Notes: generated by a model not told the origin, from the letters alone. Positions 24,848 through 33,797 are shown, counted from the stretch's first letter. The stretch: 37,400 nt of DNA from Lachnospiraceae bacterium UBA3820 (GCA_002369325.1 DFDU01000004.1:11793-49192); one strand, 5' to 3'. A program made the numbers and translations.

Positions 24848-25813
24848 CTATGCCTGTTCCTTTGAATCCTTAACTATATCGGTCAATGATGAAGCAAGAC
24901 CTGCTATACCCTGTATCTCAGAAGGTATAATAAGCTTATTTGCCTTACCGTCAGCAGCCTTTTCAAAAGCCTCAAGACTCTTCAATGTAAGAACAGCCTT
25001 CTCAGGTGCTGCCTCGTTAAGGAACTTGATACCGTCTGCATTTGCCTTTTGTACCGCAAGTATAGCCTGAGCCTCACCTTCCGCTCTTTTAATGGTTGCT
25101 TCCTTGGTTGCCTCTGCACGAAGGATTGCTGACTGCTTTTCTGCCTCAGCGGCAAGGATAAGAGATTCCTTCTGACCTTCCGCACGAAGAATTGCAGACT
25201 TTTTCTCACCTTCCGCGATAAGAATCTGCTCACGACGTTCTCTCTCGGCCTTCATCTGCTTCTCCATTGCATCCTGAATTGCTGCAGGAGGAATGATGTT
25301 TTTAAGCTCAACTCTGTTTACCTTGATACCCCAAGGATCGGTTGCTTCATCAAGGGTAGATCTCATTTTTGTATTGATTGTTTCTCTTGAAGTAAGTGTC
25401 TGGTCAAGTTCAAGATCACCGATTATATTTCTGAGTGTGGTTGCCGTAAGATTTTCAATAGCCATAATCGGCTTTTCAACACCGTAAGCAAAAAGCTTAG
25501 GGTCTGTAATCTGGAAAAATACAACCGTATCAATTCTCATTGTAACATTATCTTTTGTGATAACCGGCTGAGGTGCAAAATCCACAACCTGTTCCTTAAG
25601 CGAAACTCTGTGAGCTACCTTATCGAAAATAGGCAGCTTCATATGGAAGCCCACTCCCCATGTCGACTGGTAGGTACCGAGTCTTTCTATTACATACGCA
25701 TATGCCTGAGGTACGATCTTAATTGCACTCGCAACTATAACTACTACGATAAATACGAGGAAAAGACCGAATACCTGTCCTCCCGAAAGACCTGACAACA
25801 AACTAAATCCCAT
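24848..25813 (-). CDS. SPFH/Band 7 (stomatin-like) membrane protein
   Basis: The protein has 321 residues from ATG at 25813, with a full AAAGGAGG site. A membrane helix lies at about 12-32. The SPFH domain follows: A-Y-V-I-E-R-L-G-T-Y, then T-K-D-N-V-T-M-R-I-D-T and R-N-I-I-G-D-L-E-L-D-Q. A long Ala/Glu-rich coiled coil lies at about 190-265 (repeats of the type A-I-L-R-A-E-G). Such proteins oligomerise into membrane rings that organise lipids and regulate proteases or other membrane complexes. The adjacent NfeD partner, 20 bp upstream, makes this a typical stomatin/NfeD pair (QmcA/YbbK-like). The substrate or client is unknown. Confidence 0.95.
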   Translation of the reverse strand: MGFSLLSGLSGGQVFGLFLVFIVVVIVASAIKIVPQAYAYVIERLGTYQSTWGVGFHMKLPIFDKVAHRVSLKEQVVDFAPQPVITKDNVTMRIDTVVFFQITDPKLFAYGVEKPIMAIENLTATTLRNIIGDLELDQTLTSRETINTKMRSTLDEATDPWGIKVNRVELKNIIPPAAIQDAMEKQMKAERERREQILIAEGEKKSAILRAEGQKESLILAAEAEKQSAILRAEATKEATIKRAEGEAQAILAVQKANADGIKFLNEAAPEKAVLTLKSLEAFEKAADGKANKLIIPSEIQGIAGLASSLTDIVKDSKEQA

Positions 25814-25833
25814 AATAAAATCCTCCTTTATGA

Positions 25834-26268
25834 TTAATTATTCTTTTTTGAAACAACAAGCTTAACTCCGCTTATTTCTTCTACAATGACTTCTTCATTT
25901 TCCTCAATAACCTCATCATCTTTTGAACGTGCGGTCCACTCCATACCATTTAGCTTAACCTCACCTTCAGCCTTAAGATTATTGATAGTCTTTGTAACAT
26001 AACCTGTTTTTCCGATAAGACCTTCAACATTGGTCTTCTCAGGTTCCTTCATAAGATGCTTAACCGCAAGCGGTCTTGTAAAAAGAAGAAGCAACAGTGA
26101 TACTACCGCAAATATAAGCACCTGTATTATCCAATGAAGCCCCAAATAAGCCATAAGCGCTGCCACAAGTGCTCCGCCGGCAAACCATATCGTTGTAAGA
26201 CCCAATGATATAATTTCCATAATAATAAGTACCGCAGCCGCTATCAGCCAGATTATCATCCAAGCCAT
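25834..26268 (-). CDS. NfeD-like membrane protein
   Basis: The protein has 144 residues. Two or three membrane helices fill the first 75 residues (W-M-I-I-W-L-I-A-A-A-V, then two further hydrophobic stretches). A C-terminal OB-fold domain follows, recognisable from L-I-G-K-T-G-Y-V, G-E-V-K-L-N-G-M-E-W-T-A-R and a final V-x-V-E-E-I-S-G-V-K-L. This is the short NfeD form without the N-terminal serine protease domain. NfeD proteins work with SPFH proteins in membrane quality control. It is the first gene of the unit, with GGGGTGG upstream and a promoter at 26300-26328. Confidence 0.93.
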   Translation of the reverse strand: MAWMIIWLIAAAVLIIMEIISLGLTTIWFAGGALVAALMAYLGLHWIIQVLIFAVVSLLLLLFTRPLAVKHLMKEPEKTNVEGLIGKTGYVTKTINNLKAEGEVKLNGMEWTARSKDDEVIEENEEVIVEEISGVKLVVSKKNN

Positions 26269-26299
26269 ATTACCACCCCTTTTTTATTATTTCAAAAAT

Positions 26300-26328
26300 A
26301 TTTTATCCGATTTTTGTCTTTATTACAA
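26300..26328 (-). promoter_or_regulatory. Sigma-A-type promoter of the NfeD/SPFH operon
   Basis: On the minus strand TTGTAA (26323-26328) is followed by exactly 17 bases and then TAAAAT (26300-26305). The start codon at 26268 is about 25 bases downstream of the expected transcription start, with GGGGTGG between. The 95-base gap also holds two copies of a 10-bp word (26332-26341, 26362-26371) around a short AT-rich inverted repeat, which I do not interpret. Confidence 0.75.
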
Positions 26329-26363
26329 CATAATCAGTTTTGAATTATAATTATTTATTCAAA

Positions 26364-28646
26364 TCAGTTTTCCTTATAGTAGTTTATAAGACATCCGGCA
26401 AGAATAATATCTCTTTCGTCATCCGTAAGTGCACCGAGTGTAAGATTAAGCTCGTGCATATCCTTATTTACCACATATGCCTTGATAACATCAGACTTAT
26501 CCTTTATAGCCTTTACTATATCAGGTATAAATACATAATCATCTATGTCAAACTTATAGTCCTCATCTATTACAAACGGAAGCATTCCCCAGTTTATAAG
26601 ATTTGAACGATATCTCTTTGTAGCATACTCTTTCGCAATATTTGCCCATCCGCCAAGCACCTTCTGACATGAAGCAGCCTGCTCTCTTGCGGAACCGTCA
26701 CCCGGCTTAACAGCAAAAATTGTGCTTCCAACACCGGTATTTTCCTTATTTACCTCAGGGAATTTCTCTTTAACCTTATGCATCGCTTCCTTTATCGAAG
26801 CATCCTTTGCTCCCATGCATTCTCCGGCTTCACGCGTTCTTTCGAGCACTTGTACAGCCTTCGCTCTTCCTACGTACTCAGGGTCCTTTCTCGAAAGTGT
26901 AAACTCGGCAAGTCCGAGAGGGTTCGATCTGTATGATGAAGTTTCTCCCGAAGGAATAAGCTCATCGGTAGTTGTAACAGGATCATTTATAACCGAACAA
27001 ACCTTAAGCATAAGATTGTCTGTTAATGAAATCATTTCCGGCCAGTCTTTAATATTCGGACCAAACTTGATTTCAACAGAAGGATCTGCCTTTCCGACAC
27101 CATTATATACTCTGTTATCATATATAGTCCTGTCGAAGAAATATTTCTGTCCTTTATATTCCACGTCAATCTCGGTTGCAGCGGTAAGATAACCCTTATT
27201 TGCCGCTGTGGCAGCTATGGAACGTGCATCCATAAGTGCAACAGATGAAATCTGACCGTTTTGTATCTTTGAACCTTCTCTGTTAGGGAAGTTTCTCGTT
27301 GAATGTCTTATACTGAAAGCATTATTTGCAGGTGTATCTCCCGCACCGAAACAAGGTCCGCAAAATGCAGTCTTAACAATGGCACCTGTCTGAATAAGAT
27401 CGGCCAATACCCCGTTCTTTGCAAGCTCCATATATATAGGCGTTGACGCCGGATAAATCGAAAGAGTAAACTCATCGTTACCTATGTACTTGCCTTTTAC
27501 AATGTCAGCAGCCTGACAGATATTTTCAAATCCTCCGCCGGCACAGCCTGCTATGATTCCCTGCTCAACATAAAGTTTTCCGTCTCTTATTTTATCCTTT
27601 AATGTGAAGTCAACCTTTCCGTCAAGCGATACAAGTGCCTTCTTCTCCACATCCTCAAGTATGTCCGTAAGATTGGCTTTTAACTCTTCTATCGTATATA
27701 CATTACTTGGATGGAACGGCATAGCTATCATAGGCTTAATCTTTGAAAGATCAACATATACCACTCCGTCATAGTATGCCACATTTCCCGGATTAAGTTC
27801 CTTATATGCTTCTGCTCTGTAATGTGTCTCATACCATTTCTTTATCTCATCATCAGTCTTCCAGATAGAAGAAAGACATGTAGTCTCGGTTGTCATTACA
27901 TCCACACCGATTCTGAAATCCGCAGACAGCTTATCAACACCCGGTCCGACAAATTCCATAACTTTATTTTTAACATAACCGCAATTAAAGGTTGCGCCTA
28001 TAAGTGCAAGTGCAACGTCCTGCGGACCAACGCCCTTTGAAACCTCACCATCAAGATAAATGGCTACAACTCCCGGCTTTGCCACATCATAGGTTCTTTT
28101 CAGAAGCTGCTTTGCAAGCTCTCCGCCACCTTCGCCTATGGCCATTGTTCCCAAAGCGCCGTATCTTGTATGACTGTCGGAACCAAGTATCATGGCACCG
28201 CACTCTGCAAGCATTTCTCTTGCAAACTGATGTATAACAGCCTGATGGGGAGGTACATAAACCCCACCGTATTTTTTAGCGCAGGAAAGACCGAATACAT
28301 GATCATCTTCATTTATTGTTCCGCCTACCGCACAAAGCGAATTATGGCAGTTGGTAAGAACATAAGGTATCGGAAATTCAGTAAGTCCCGATGCTCTGGC
28401 TGTCTGTATGATACCTACAAAGGTTATATCATGTGAAGTCATCTTATCAAACTTTATCTTAAGCTGTTCCATATTGTCCGAAGTATTATGTGCCTTAAGA
28501 ATACCATAAGCCATAGTATTCTCTGATGCTTCTTCTTTTGTTGTATTTATTCCTTTACTCTCAAGTATTTTTTTTGCATCCTCATTATCAGCCACAAGTT
28601 CAGTTCCGTTAACAAGATATGCTCCGGTTTCATACAATTTAACCAT
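26364..28646 (-). CDS. Aconitase-superfamily hydratase (YbhJ-like)
   Basis: The protein has 760 residues from ATG at 28646, with GGAGG 10 bases upstream. The three iron-sulfur ligands line up with aconitase: C368 in A-G-C-A-G-G, C429 and C432 in F-C-G-P-C-F-G, at nearly the spacing of mitochondrial aconitase (358, 421, 424). The G-S-D-S-H-T-R-Y-G-A-L-G-T motif and the swivelling domain, with G-D-G-S-A-R-E-Q-A-A, are present. The first cysteine's motif (A-G-C-A-G-G-G-F-E-N in place of G-S-C-T-N-S) sets it apart from AcnA and brings it closer to the YbhJ-type branch, whose substrate is not settled. Citrate-isocitrate conversion is plausible but unproven. It closes the por transcript, 18 bp after the previous gene. 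Confidence 0.85.
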   Translation of the reverse strand: MVKLYETGAYLVNGTELVADNEDAKKILESKGINTTKEEASENTMAYGILKAHNTSDNMEQLKIKFDKMTSHDITFVGIIQTARASGLTEFPIPYVLTNCHNSLCAVGGTINEDDHVFGLSCAKKYGGVYVPPHQAVIHQFAREMLAECGAMILGSDSHTRYGALGTMAIGEGGGELAKQLLKRTYDVAKPGVVAIYLDGEVSKGVGPQDVALALIGATFNCGYVKNKVMEFVGPGVDKLSADFRIGVDVMTTETTCLSSIWKTDDEIKKWYETHYRAEAYKELNPGNVAYYDGVVYVDLSKIKPMIAMPFHPSNVYTIEELKANLTDILEDVEKKALVSLDGKVDFTLKDKIRDGKLYVEQGIIAGCAGGGFENICQAADIVKGKYIGNDEFTLSIYPASTPIYMELAKNGVLADLIQTGAIVKTAFCGPCFGAGDTPANNAFSIRHSTRNFPNREGSKIQNGQISSVALMDARSIAATAANKGYLTAATEIDVEYKGQKYFFDRTIYDNRVYNGVGKADPSVEIKFGPNIKDWPEMISLTDNLMLKVCSVINDPVTTTDELIPSGETSSYRSNPLGLAEFTLSRKDPEYVGRAKAVQVLERTREAGECMGAKDASIKEAMHKVKEKFPEVNKENTGVGSTIFAVKPGDGSAREQAASCQKVLGGWANIAKEYATKRYRSNLINWGMLPFVIDEDYKFDIDDYVFIPDIVKAIKDKSDVIKAYVVNKDMHELNLTLGALTDDERDIILAGCLINYYKEN

Positions 28647-28664
28647 GTTTTTCTTTCCTCCGTT

Positions 28665-30089
28665 TTAGTTTTTATTTTCAAAAAGCATTATATATTCTCT
28701 TGCATTCTCCAAATCAGAATTCTTGGAATTCTTAATCGTGTAGGCGCTTGCATGTGCAAGTATTCCTGTTCTGACGGACAAATAATCCGCATCACTCACA
28801 TCCTGTCCGTTAACATAATAACTGTCGCCCACTTTCTTACAATCCTCACCTTCGGTAAGCTTCTCGCCATCATAAGATGTAAGAGCATACGCCTCATCTC
28901 CGCCTCCCGATGCAGGAAGCGTAATCAGGTATCCGTCATCACAGATATTTATTATCTTTTGATAACCAAGGGATTTACATTTTCCTTTATTTACATTATA
29001 AACCTCACAGTTTACATAAGTATTTTCTATTTCGGCTATATCAAACAGGAACATTTCAGGAATATCATCATCATTTATATCATATAACAATAAAGTATTT
29101 ATTGTATGTGAAGAGCTTGATGCATCATAACTTTCAATAAAGTCCACATATACCTGCTGCCAATCCGAAAGAAGATTATTTTGAGCATTTTTTAAATCTA
29201 TATCGTTTCCGTAAACAGCCTCAACTTCCTTCATAAGCTCAACTGCGGCCTCTTTATTATCCGTCATTATAAATTCATCGATTTTTCCCGGATAATATTC
29301 CCTGCCCTCTTCGTAGGCCGAGGTATACATTTCTTCGAAAAGTTTCTTATATTTTTCATCCCAATTGTCAACAGCGATATCGTTGCATTTTTCAAGTACA
29401 TCAAGATAATCCTGTCTCGCATAAGCTTCCTGCATCTGTGAATATAAGCTTCTGTATACAACTACGCTTTCCGCATTACTTGCAATAACATTTGAATAGT
29501 CATAAGCCTCATAATATGAGTTATCCTGAATGATAGCGCACATATCAAGAATTCCGTCACCATTTATCTCTTCCGCAAGGAATCCTTTATATTTATCATT
29601 TAAAATCTCTATCATAAGTTTTTCCCGCGTAGAATTATCGAGTCTTTGCTTAACGACATCAAGCTCTGACTTAAGAGCATACCCCTTATTGGAATCTCTT
29701 TGCATATCAGCTTCATATATTTCCATTATTATCTTCTTATACTCATTTGACGCAACATCCTTTATATACTTTTCGGCAATTTGATTTGAGCCTTCTATTT
29801 CCTTTATGGAATCCAATGATGCCATGGTTTCCTCATATGTCTTTTTGCCGTCTATATATTTTTGACAAATCGTCGCACCGAAATCATCAAGATACGAACA
29901 TACTTTATCCTGACCGGAATCATTGAGCATATCGTAATAGCCCTTCGTTTTTACGGAATTTCCTTTATCAATATTTTTAAAGACCATATTTCTTGTATAA
30001 AAAGGCATCATAACCAGAACCGTTCCGATTACTTCAAGCAATATGAAAATCAAAGAAAATATAAATAGCTTTTTCCAACCGTTTTTCAT
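28665..30089 (-). CDS. Membrane-anchored extracytoplasmic protein of unknown function with calcium-site-like loops
   Basis: The protein has 474 residues from ATG at 30089, with GAGGAG upstream. A single N-terminal membrane helix (about 6-28) anchors a large outside part. The middle is helical, with Glu/Lys-rich stretches and a TPR-like look near 190-270. Two loops resemble EF-hand or FG-GAP calcium sites: N-G-D-G-I-L-D near 175 and Y-D-I-N-D-D-D-I-P-E-M near 345, the latter before a beta-rich C-terminal domain. I recognise no named family, though proteins of this look are common in Lachnospiraceae. It lies between the zinc-ribbon gene (24 bp) and the hydratase gene (18 bp). Confidence 0.82.
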   Translation of the reverse strand: MKNGWKKLFIFSLIFILLEVIGTVLVMMPFYTRNMVFKNIDKGNSVKTKGYYDMLNDSGQDKVCSYLDDFGATICQKYIDGKKTYEETMASLDSIKEIEGSNQIAEKYIKDVASNEYKKIIMEIYEADMQRDSNKGYALKSELDVVKQRLDNSTREKLMIEILNDKYKGFLAEEINGDGILDMCAIIQDNSYYEAYDYSNVIASNAESVVVYRSLYSQMQEAYARQDYLDVLEKCNDIAVDNWDEKYKKLFEEMYTSAYEEGREYYPGKIDEFIMTDNKEAAVELMKEVEAVYGNDIDLKNAQNNLLSDWQQVYVDFIESYDASSSSHTINTLLLYDINDDDIPEMFLFDIAEIENTYVNCEVYNVNKGKCKSLGYQKIINICDDGYLITLPASGGGDEAYALTSYDGEKLTEGEDCKKVGDSYYVNGQDVSDADYLSVRTGILAHASAYTIKNSKNSDLENAREYIMLFENKN

Positions 30090-30113
30090 CTTTTTTCTCC
30101 TCTATTCTTACTA

Positions 30114-30743
30114 TCAGTTTTCTTCTGCGGCATCCGTTACGGTAGCTTCGTAAGGCTCAAGAAGCGTGCTTAATTCTTCGGCATCCGATGTGGAAGAAAG
30201 TTCCGGATACTCAAGCTGCCTGTCAGCCTCTCCGTTTTTTATATAATACGGATTTAAAACTATAAAATAAACCAATAAACCTATAAATGCCAATCCGAGA
30301 ATTGCAAGAATAAGAGTAAATATTCCGGCTCCTTTATACGGAACCTTTTCTCTTTCCTCTTTTATGGTATCATTTTTCCTGTATCCGTTATCCTCAAATA
30401 TCTGATCAAGAATAGCTTCACGTTCAATGTGTTTTTTCAGGTAATTTACATTTTTATCATCAGCGTCGCCGGAATCATGGGTTTTCTCGGCTTCACCTGT
30501 CGTATTGGCTTTATCATACTCTTCATCGGTTTCATCCGATCCTTCATATTCCTCGTCAGCTTCTTTCGCCTCGTCGTATTCTTCATACTCGTCTTCCGAC
30601 TCCTCCGCCGCTTCCTCCTCTCCGAATTGAACGGTTTCGATATCTTGGGTATCCCCAGCATTGTCATCAACGAGTGGCTTTTTGCAAATCTTACATACCT
30701 TTTCATCATCGGAATATATCATTCCGCAACACTTTTTACTCAT
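30114..30743 (-). CDS. Zinc-ribbon single-pass membrane protein with acidic linker
   Basis: The protein has 209 residues from ATG at 30743, with AAGGAAG upstream. The N-terminus holds a zinc-ribbon-like set of four cysteines: the C5-C6 pair and C17-K-I-C20. A strongly acidic, low-complexity stretch runs about 40-100, repeating E/D-E-Y units. One membrane helix lies at about 139-163, followed by about 45 residues that would be outside. The architecture (zinc ribbon, acidic linker, helix) is common in Firmicutes membrane proteins of unknown role. It starts 11 bp after porB and so is probably on the por transcript; whether it has any part in pyruvate metabolism is unknown. Confidence 0.82.
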   Translation of the reverse strand: MSKKCCGMIYSDDEKVCKICKKPLVDDNAGDTQDIETVQFGEEEAAEESEDEYEEYDEAKEADEEYEGSDETDEEYDKANTTGEAEKTHDSGDADDKNVNYLKKHIEREAILDQIFEDNGYRKNDTIKEEREKVPYKGAGIFTLILAILGLAFIGLLVYFIVLNPYYIKNGEADRQLEYPELSSTSDAEELSTLLEPYEATVTDAAEEN

Positions 30744-30754
30744 ACTTTACTTCC

Positions 30755-31687
30755 TTATCTTGCACATTTATACAAAAGTTCTTCCCATCTTCTGTCAACT
30801 TCTTCCTGATATTTAACAAGAAGGTCTTCATTCTCAGGCTTGAAAAGATGCTTAAATCTTCCCTGTGGTCTTAAGAAATCTTCAATAGGAAGTTTCTTCT
30901 TAGGCTCATAATTAAGTATCCACTTTCCTTCAATAACTTCAAACAAAGGCCAATAGCAGGTCTCAACGGCAAGTTTGCAAATCTTCATAATATCCGGTGT
31001 CTCATATCTCCATCCTCTCGGGCATGGTGACATTACATTTAAGAATGCCGCACCCGGTGTGTATATAGCTCTTTCAGCCTTTTCATATAAGTCTTTCATG
31101 GTTCCGATCAATGTAGACTGACCGACATAAGGTATATCATGATTTGCGATAATTGAAGCCAAATCCTTACGATTCTGCATCTTACCGTTTGAATTCTTAC
31201 CTACAGGCGTGGTTGTTGTATCGGCATACATAGGTGTTGCAGATGAACGCTGAATACCGGTATTCATATATGCTCCGTTATCATAACAAACATATACAAG
31301 ATCATGATTTCTCTCCATGGCTCCGGACAATGACTGTAAACCTATATCATAGGTACCGCCATCTCCACCGAAGGTTATAAATTTATAATTATCTTTAATT
31401 TTACCTTTTTTCTTCAAAGCATAGTAGGCAGTCTCAACACCTGAAAGAGTTGAGCCCGCATTTTCAAATGCATTGTGAATATAGCTGTCCTCCCAAGCCG
31501 TATATGGATACATAAAGCTTGACACCTCAAGACAACCGGTTGCATTTCCTATTACTGCTTTATCCTCAGGCTTTAAGGCACGAAGCACCGTTCTTACGGT
31601 AATCGTTCCGCCACAGCCTGCGCACATTCTGTGACCGGGAGCAAGACGTTCCGGTTTACTCATTACTTCTTTGAAATTAAATGCCAT
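30755..31687 (-). CDS. porB: Pyruvate:ferredoxin oxidoreductase beta subunit
   Basis: The protein has 310 residues from ATG at 31687, with GGGAGG upstream. The beta subunit binds thiamine diphosphate and one [4Fe-4S] cluster. Cluster cysteines are in M-C-A-G-C-G and in N-A-T-G-C-L-E-V. The thiamine-diphosphate/magnesium motif is G-D-G-G-T-Y-D-I-G followed by D-N-G-A-Y-M-N-T-G-I-Q-R-S-S. The N-T-G-I-Q-R-S-S-A-T-P stretch is typical of pyruvate-specific enzymes in contrast to 2-oxoisovalerate or indolepyruvate ones. With the other three subunits it converts pyruvate, CoA and oxidised ferredoxin to acetyl-CoA, CO2 and reduced ferredoxin. Confidence 0.95.
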   Translation of the reverse strand: MAFNFKEVMSKPERLAPGHRMCAGCGGTITVRTVLRALKPEDKAVIGNATGCLEVSSFMYPYTAWEDSYIHNAFENAGSTLSGVETAYYALKKKGKIKDNYKFITFGGDGGTYDIGLQSLSGAMERNHDLVYVCYDNGAYMNTGIQRSSATPMYADTTTTPVGKNSNGKMQNRKDLASIIANHDIPYVGQSTLIGTMKDLYEKAERAIYTPGAAFLNVMSPCPRGWRYETPDIMKICKLAVETCYWPLFEVIEGKWILNYEPKKKLPIEDFLRPQGRFKHLFKPENEDLLVKYQEEVDRRWEELLYKCAR

Positions 31688-31703
31688 CTCGTTTTTCCTC
31701 CCT

Positions 31704-32885
31704 TTACTTTCTGAGTCCTATATACTTAAACTGTTCAATCTCTTTTTTACCGTTCATGATATCAATAAGCTCTTCAAATACTCCTTCTGCTGCCTCAACA
31801 GTATAATCACGACCGCCGATACCATAGAAATAATTAATTCCGGTACAACCCGACTTTGCATCATAAAGTGCAGACTTAACTTCAGAACCAAGCGGTCCGC
31901 CATAAGCTGAAAAGCTTTCTGCTCTATCAAGTATTGCAGCATATTTCACATTTTTCAAAGCTTCTGCAATTTCTTCTCCCGGGAACGGTCTGAACACTCT
32001 TATCTTAAGTACACCGGCCTTGATACCCTGCTCACGAAGCTTATCAACAGCTTCCTTTGATGTACCTGCAGCAGAACCGATAATTACGATTGCCACCTCG
32101 GCATCATCAAGCTTATATTTTTCAAAGAAGCCATAGCTTCTTCCCGAAATAGTCTCAAATTCCTTTGCTACATCAAGTATAACTTTCTTGGCATTTTTCA
32201 TGGCCATTCTTTGATTATACTTTGTTTCCATGTAAAAAGGTGAATTTGCATACGGGCCTACTGCCATAGGCATCTCGCTATTCAAAAGATAATTTTCCGG
32301 ATTATATTCTCCTACAAACTTCTTAACCGTCTCAGTTTCGATAAGCTCAATATTTTCAACGGCATGGCTTGTGATAAATCCATCCTGACAGGCCATAAAA
32401 GGAAGCTTAACATCCGGATGTTCGGCAATTCTGAATGACTGTATAAAATTATCATACGCCTCCTGATTATTTTCCGCATATATCTGTATCCATCCGGAAT
32501 CTCTTGCACCCATACTGTCAGAGTGGTCGCAATTGATATTAATAGGACCCGTAAGTGCTCTGTTTACCAGTGCAAGCACTATAGGCAGTCTGTCAGATGC
32601 AGCTACATAAAGTATTTCCCACATATATGCAAGACCACAGGATGATGTAGCCGTAAGAGCTCTTGCTCCCGCAGCACTCGCACCCAGAGCCGCACTCATT
32701 GAGCTGTGCTCCGACTCAACCGGAATAAACTCCGTATCCATTTCTCCGTTTGCAATAAAGGTTGATACCATTTGAGGTATCTCGGTTGAAGGCGTAATAG
32801 GGAATGCTGCCATTACATCCGGATTAATCTGCTTTATCGCATAGGAAACCGCTTCATTTCCTGACATTCTTTCACGAATAGACAT
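31704..32885 (-). CDS. porA: Pyruvate:ferredoxin oxidoreductase alpha subunit
   Basis: The protein has 393 residues from ATG at 32885, one base after the porD stop, with GAAGGAGGG upstream. The alpha subunit supplies part of the active site. Family marks include F-P-I-T-P-S-T-E-I-P near 35, V-E-S-E-H-S-S-M near 58, T-A-T-S-S-C-G-L-A-Y-M near 80 and D-H-S-D-S-M-G-A-R-D near 120. The second domain has the transketolase-C pattern (A-V-D-K-L-R-E-Q-G-I-K-A-G-V-L-K-I-R-V-F-R-P near 285). The gene order gamma-delta-alpha-beta is the classical one for the four-subunit enzyme. Confidence 0.95.
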   Translation of the reverse strand: MSIRERMSGNEAVSYAIKQINPDVMAAFPITPSTEIPQMVSTFIANGEMDTEFIPVESEHSSMSAALGASAAGARALTATSSCGLAYMWEILYVAASDRLPIVLALVNRALTGPININCDHSDSMGARDSGWIQIYAENNQEAYDNFIQSFRIAEHPDVKLPFMACQDGFITSHAVENIELIETETVKKFVGEYNPENYLLNSEMPMAVGPYANSPFYMETKYNQRMAMKNAKKVILDVAKEFETISGRSYGFFEKYKLDDAEVAIVIIGSAAGTSKEAVDKLREQGIKAGVLKIRVFRPFPGEEIAEALKNVKYAAILDRAESFSAYGGPLGSEVKSALYDAKSGCTGINYFYGIGGRDYTVEAAEGVFEELIDIMNGKKEIEQFKYIGLRK

Positions 32886-32886
32886 C

Positions 32887-33195
32887 TTAAATTCCCTCCT
32901 TCATAGTTATAGCTCCAAAGCTGCATGCCTTTTCGCATATACCGCAGCCCTTGCAGTGATCCAAATCAAAATCCTGTCTTTTCCCGTCCTTAACGGCTAT
33001 ACAGCTGTCAGGACATACAGGTGTACATAATAAGCATTGAGTACACTTATTCCAGTCTATAACAGGTGTCTGAGTTCTCCACTCGCCGGTGTGAAACTCC
33101 TTGGCACCGCCGCCTCCGTAAATCTGGTTACCCGGTGTAATGTCATAATACGGACTCTTTTCATTTATTTTTGATAAATCTGATGCCTGTGCCAT
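32887..33195 (-). CDS. porD: Pyruvate:ferredoxin oxidoreductase delta subunit (2x[4Fe-4S] ferredoxin)
   Basis: The protein has 102 residues. Two four-cysteine motifs, C-T-Q-C-L-L-C-T-P-V-C-P and C-K-G-C-G-I-C-E-K-A-C-S, bind two [4Fe-4S] clusters that pass electrons from the catalytic subunits to free ferredoxin. The first 45 residues, with G-G-G-G-A-K-E-F-H-T-G-E-W-R, are the usual PorD N-terminal extension. The ATG follows directly on the porC stop codon (TAA-ATG), so the ribosome site lies in the porC end. Confidence 0.96.
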   Translation of the reverse strand: MAQASDLSKINEKSPYYDITPGNQIYGGGGAKEFHTGEWRTQTPVIDWNKCTQCLLCTPVCPDSCIAVKDGKRQDFDLDHCKGCGICEKACSFGAITMKEGI

Positions 33196-33768
33196 TTATT
33201 TCACCTCCTCAAATGCCATTCTGAGTGCATTCATGTTTCCTTCTATTACTTCAGGCTTCTTGGCAAATTTGTGCTTATATGAAGCCTCCATCTCCGATAA
33301 GAATACATCCTTGTCCATGATTTCGGCAACCTTGACTATTGCCGCAAGCATCGGTGAATTCGGGAAGTATTTACCGAGTGTCTCCATTGAAACCTTATGA
33401 GCATCTATCGTATATACTCTTCCCTCGTAGCCCTTAAGCAAAGGGATAATATCCTTTTTATCCTGTGTGGTATTTATAACGATTGCGCCTTCCTTACTCA
33501 AGCCTTTCGTTACATCTACCGAATGAAGCAATGTTTCATCAACTACCACTACAAAATCAGGATTGTATATATTGGAATGAACTCTTATAGGCTTATCGCC
33601 TATTCGGTTATATGCCGTGATTGGTGCGCCCATTCTCTCAGGTCCGTACTCAGGAAAGCCCTGAACATACATACCCGTATTAAAAGCTACATCGGCCAAA
33701 AGCAAAGCTGCCGTCTTTGCTCCCTGACCGCCTCGTCCATGCCATCTGATTTCAATACTTTTTTTCAT
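33196..33768 (-). CDS. porC: Pyruvate:ferredoxin oxidoreductase gamma subunit
   Basis: The protein has 190 residues from ATG at 33768, with TAGGAGA about 10 bases upstream. The gamma-subunit signature is clear: I-R-W-H-G-R-G-G-Q-G-A-K-T-A-A near the start, then G-F-P-E-Y-G-P-E-R-M-G-A-P. It is first in the por operon, behind a good promoter (33847-33875) and a leader of about 70 bases that begins with a hairpin. The fused single-chain enzyme NifJ, common in related bacteria, is not seen here; it may lie elsewhere in the genome. Confidence 0.96.
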   Translation of the reverse strand: MKKSIEIRWHGRGGQGAKTAALLLADVAFNTGMYVQGFPEYGPERMGAPITAYNRIGDKPIRVHSNIYNPDFVVVVDETLLHSVDVTKGLSKEGAIVINTTQDKKDIIPLLKGYEGRVYTIDAHKVSMETLGKYFPNSPMLAAIVKVAEIMDKDVFLSEMEASYKHKFAKKPEVIEGNMNALRMAFEEVK

Positions 33769-33797
33769 TGTGTGAATCTCCTATCATATCCTTAAAG

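Noticed and set aside
26332..26371. Duplicated 10-bp AATCAGTTTT word as an attachment site or insertion scar
   Set aside because: The word is short, one copy overlaps the hydratase stop region, and no integrase or transposase is near; chance in AT-rich DNA is likely.
30755..33768. 2-oxoisovalerate or indolepyruvate oxidoreductase instead of the pyruvate enzyme
   Set aside because: The beta-subunit N-T-G-I-Q-R-S-S-A-T-P stretch and the four-gene order fit the pyruvate enzyme best, though substrate is not proven.
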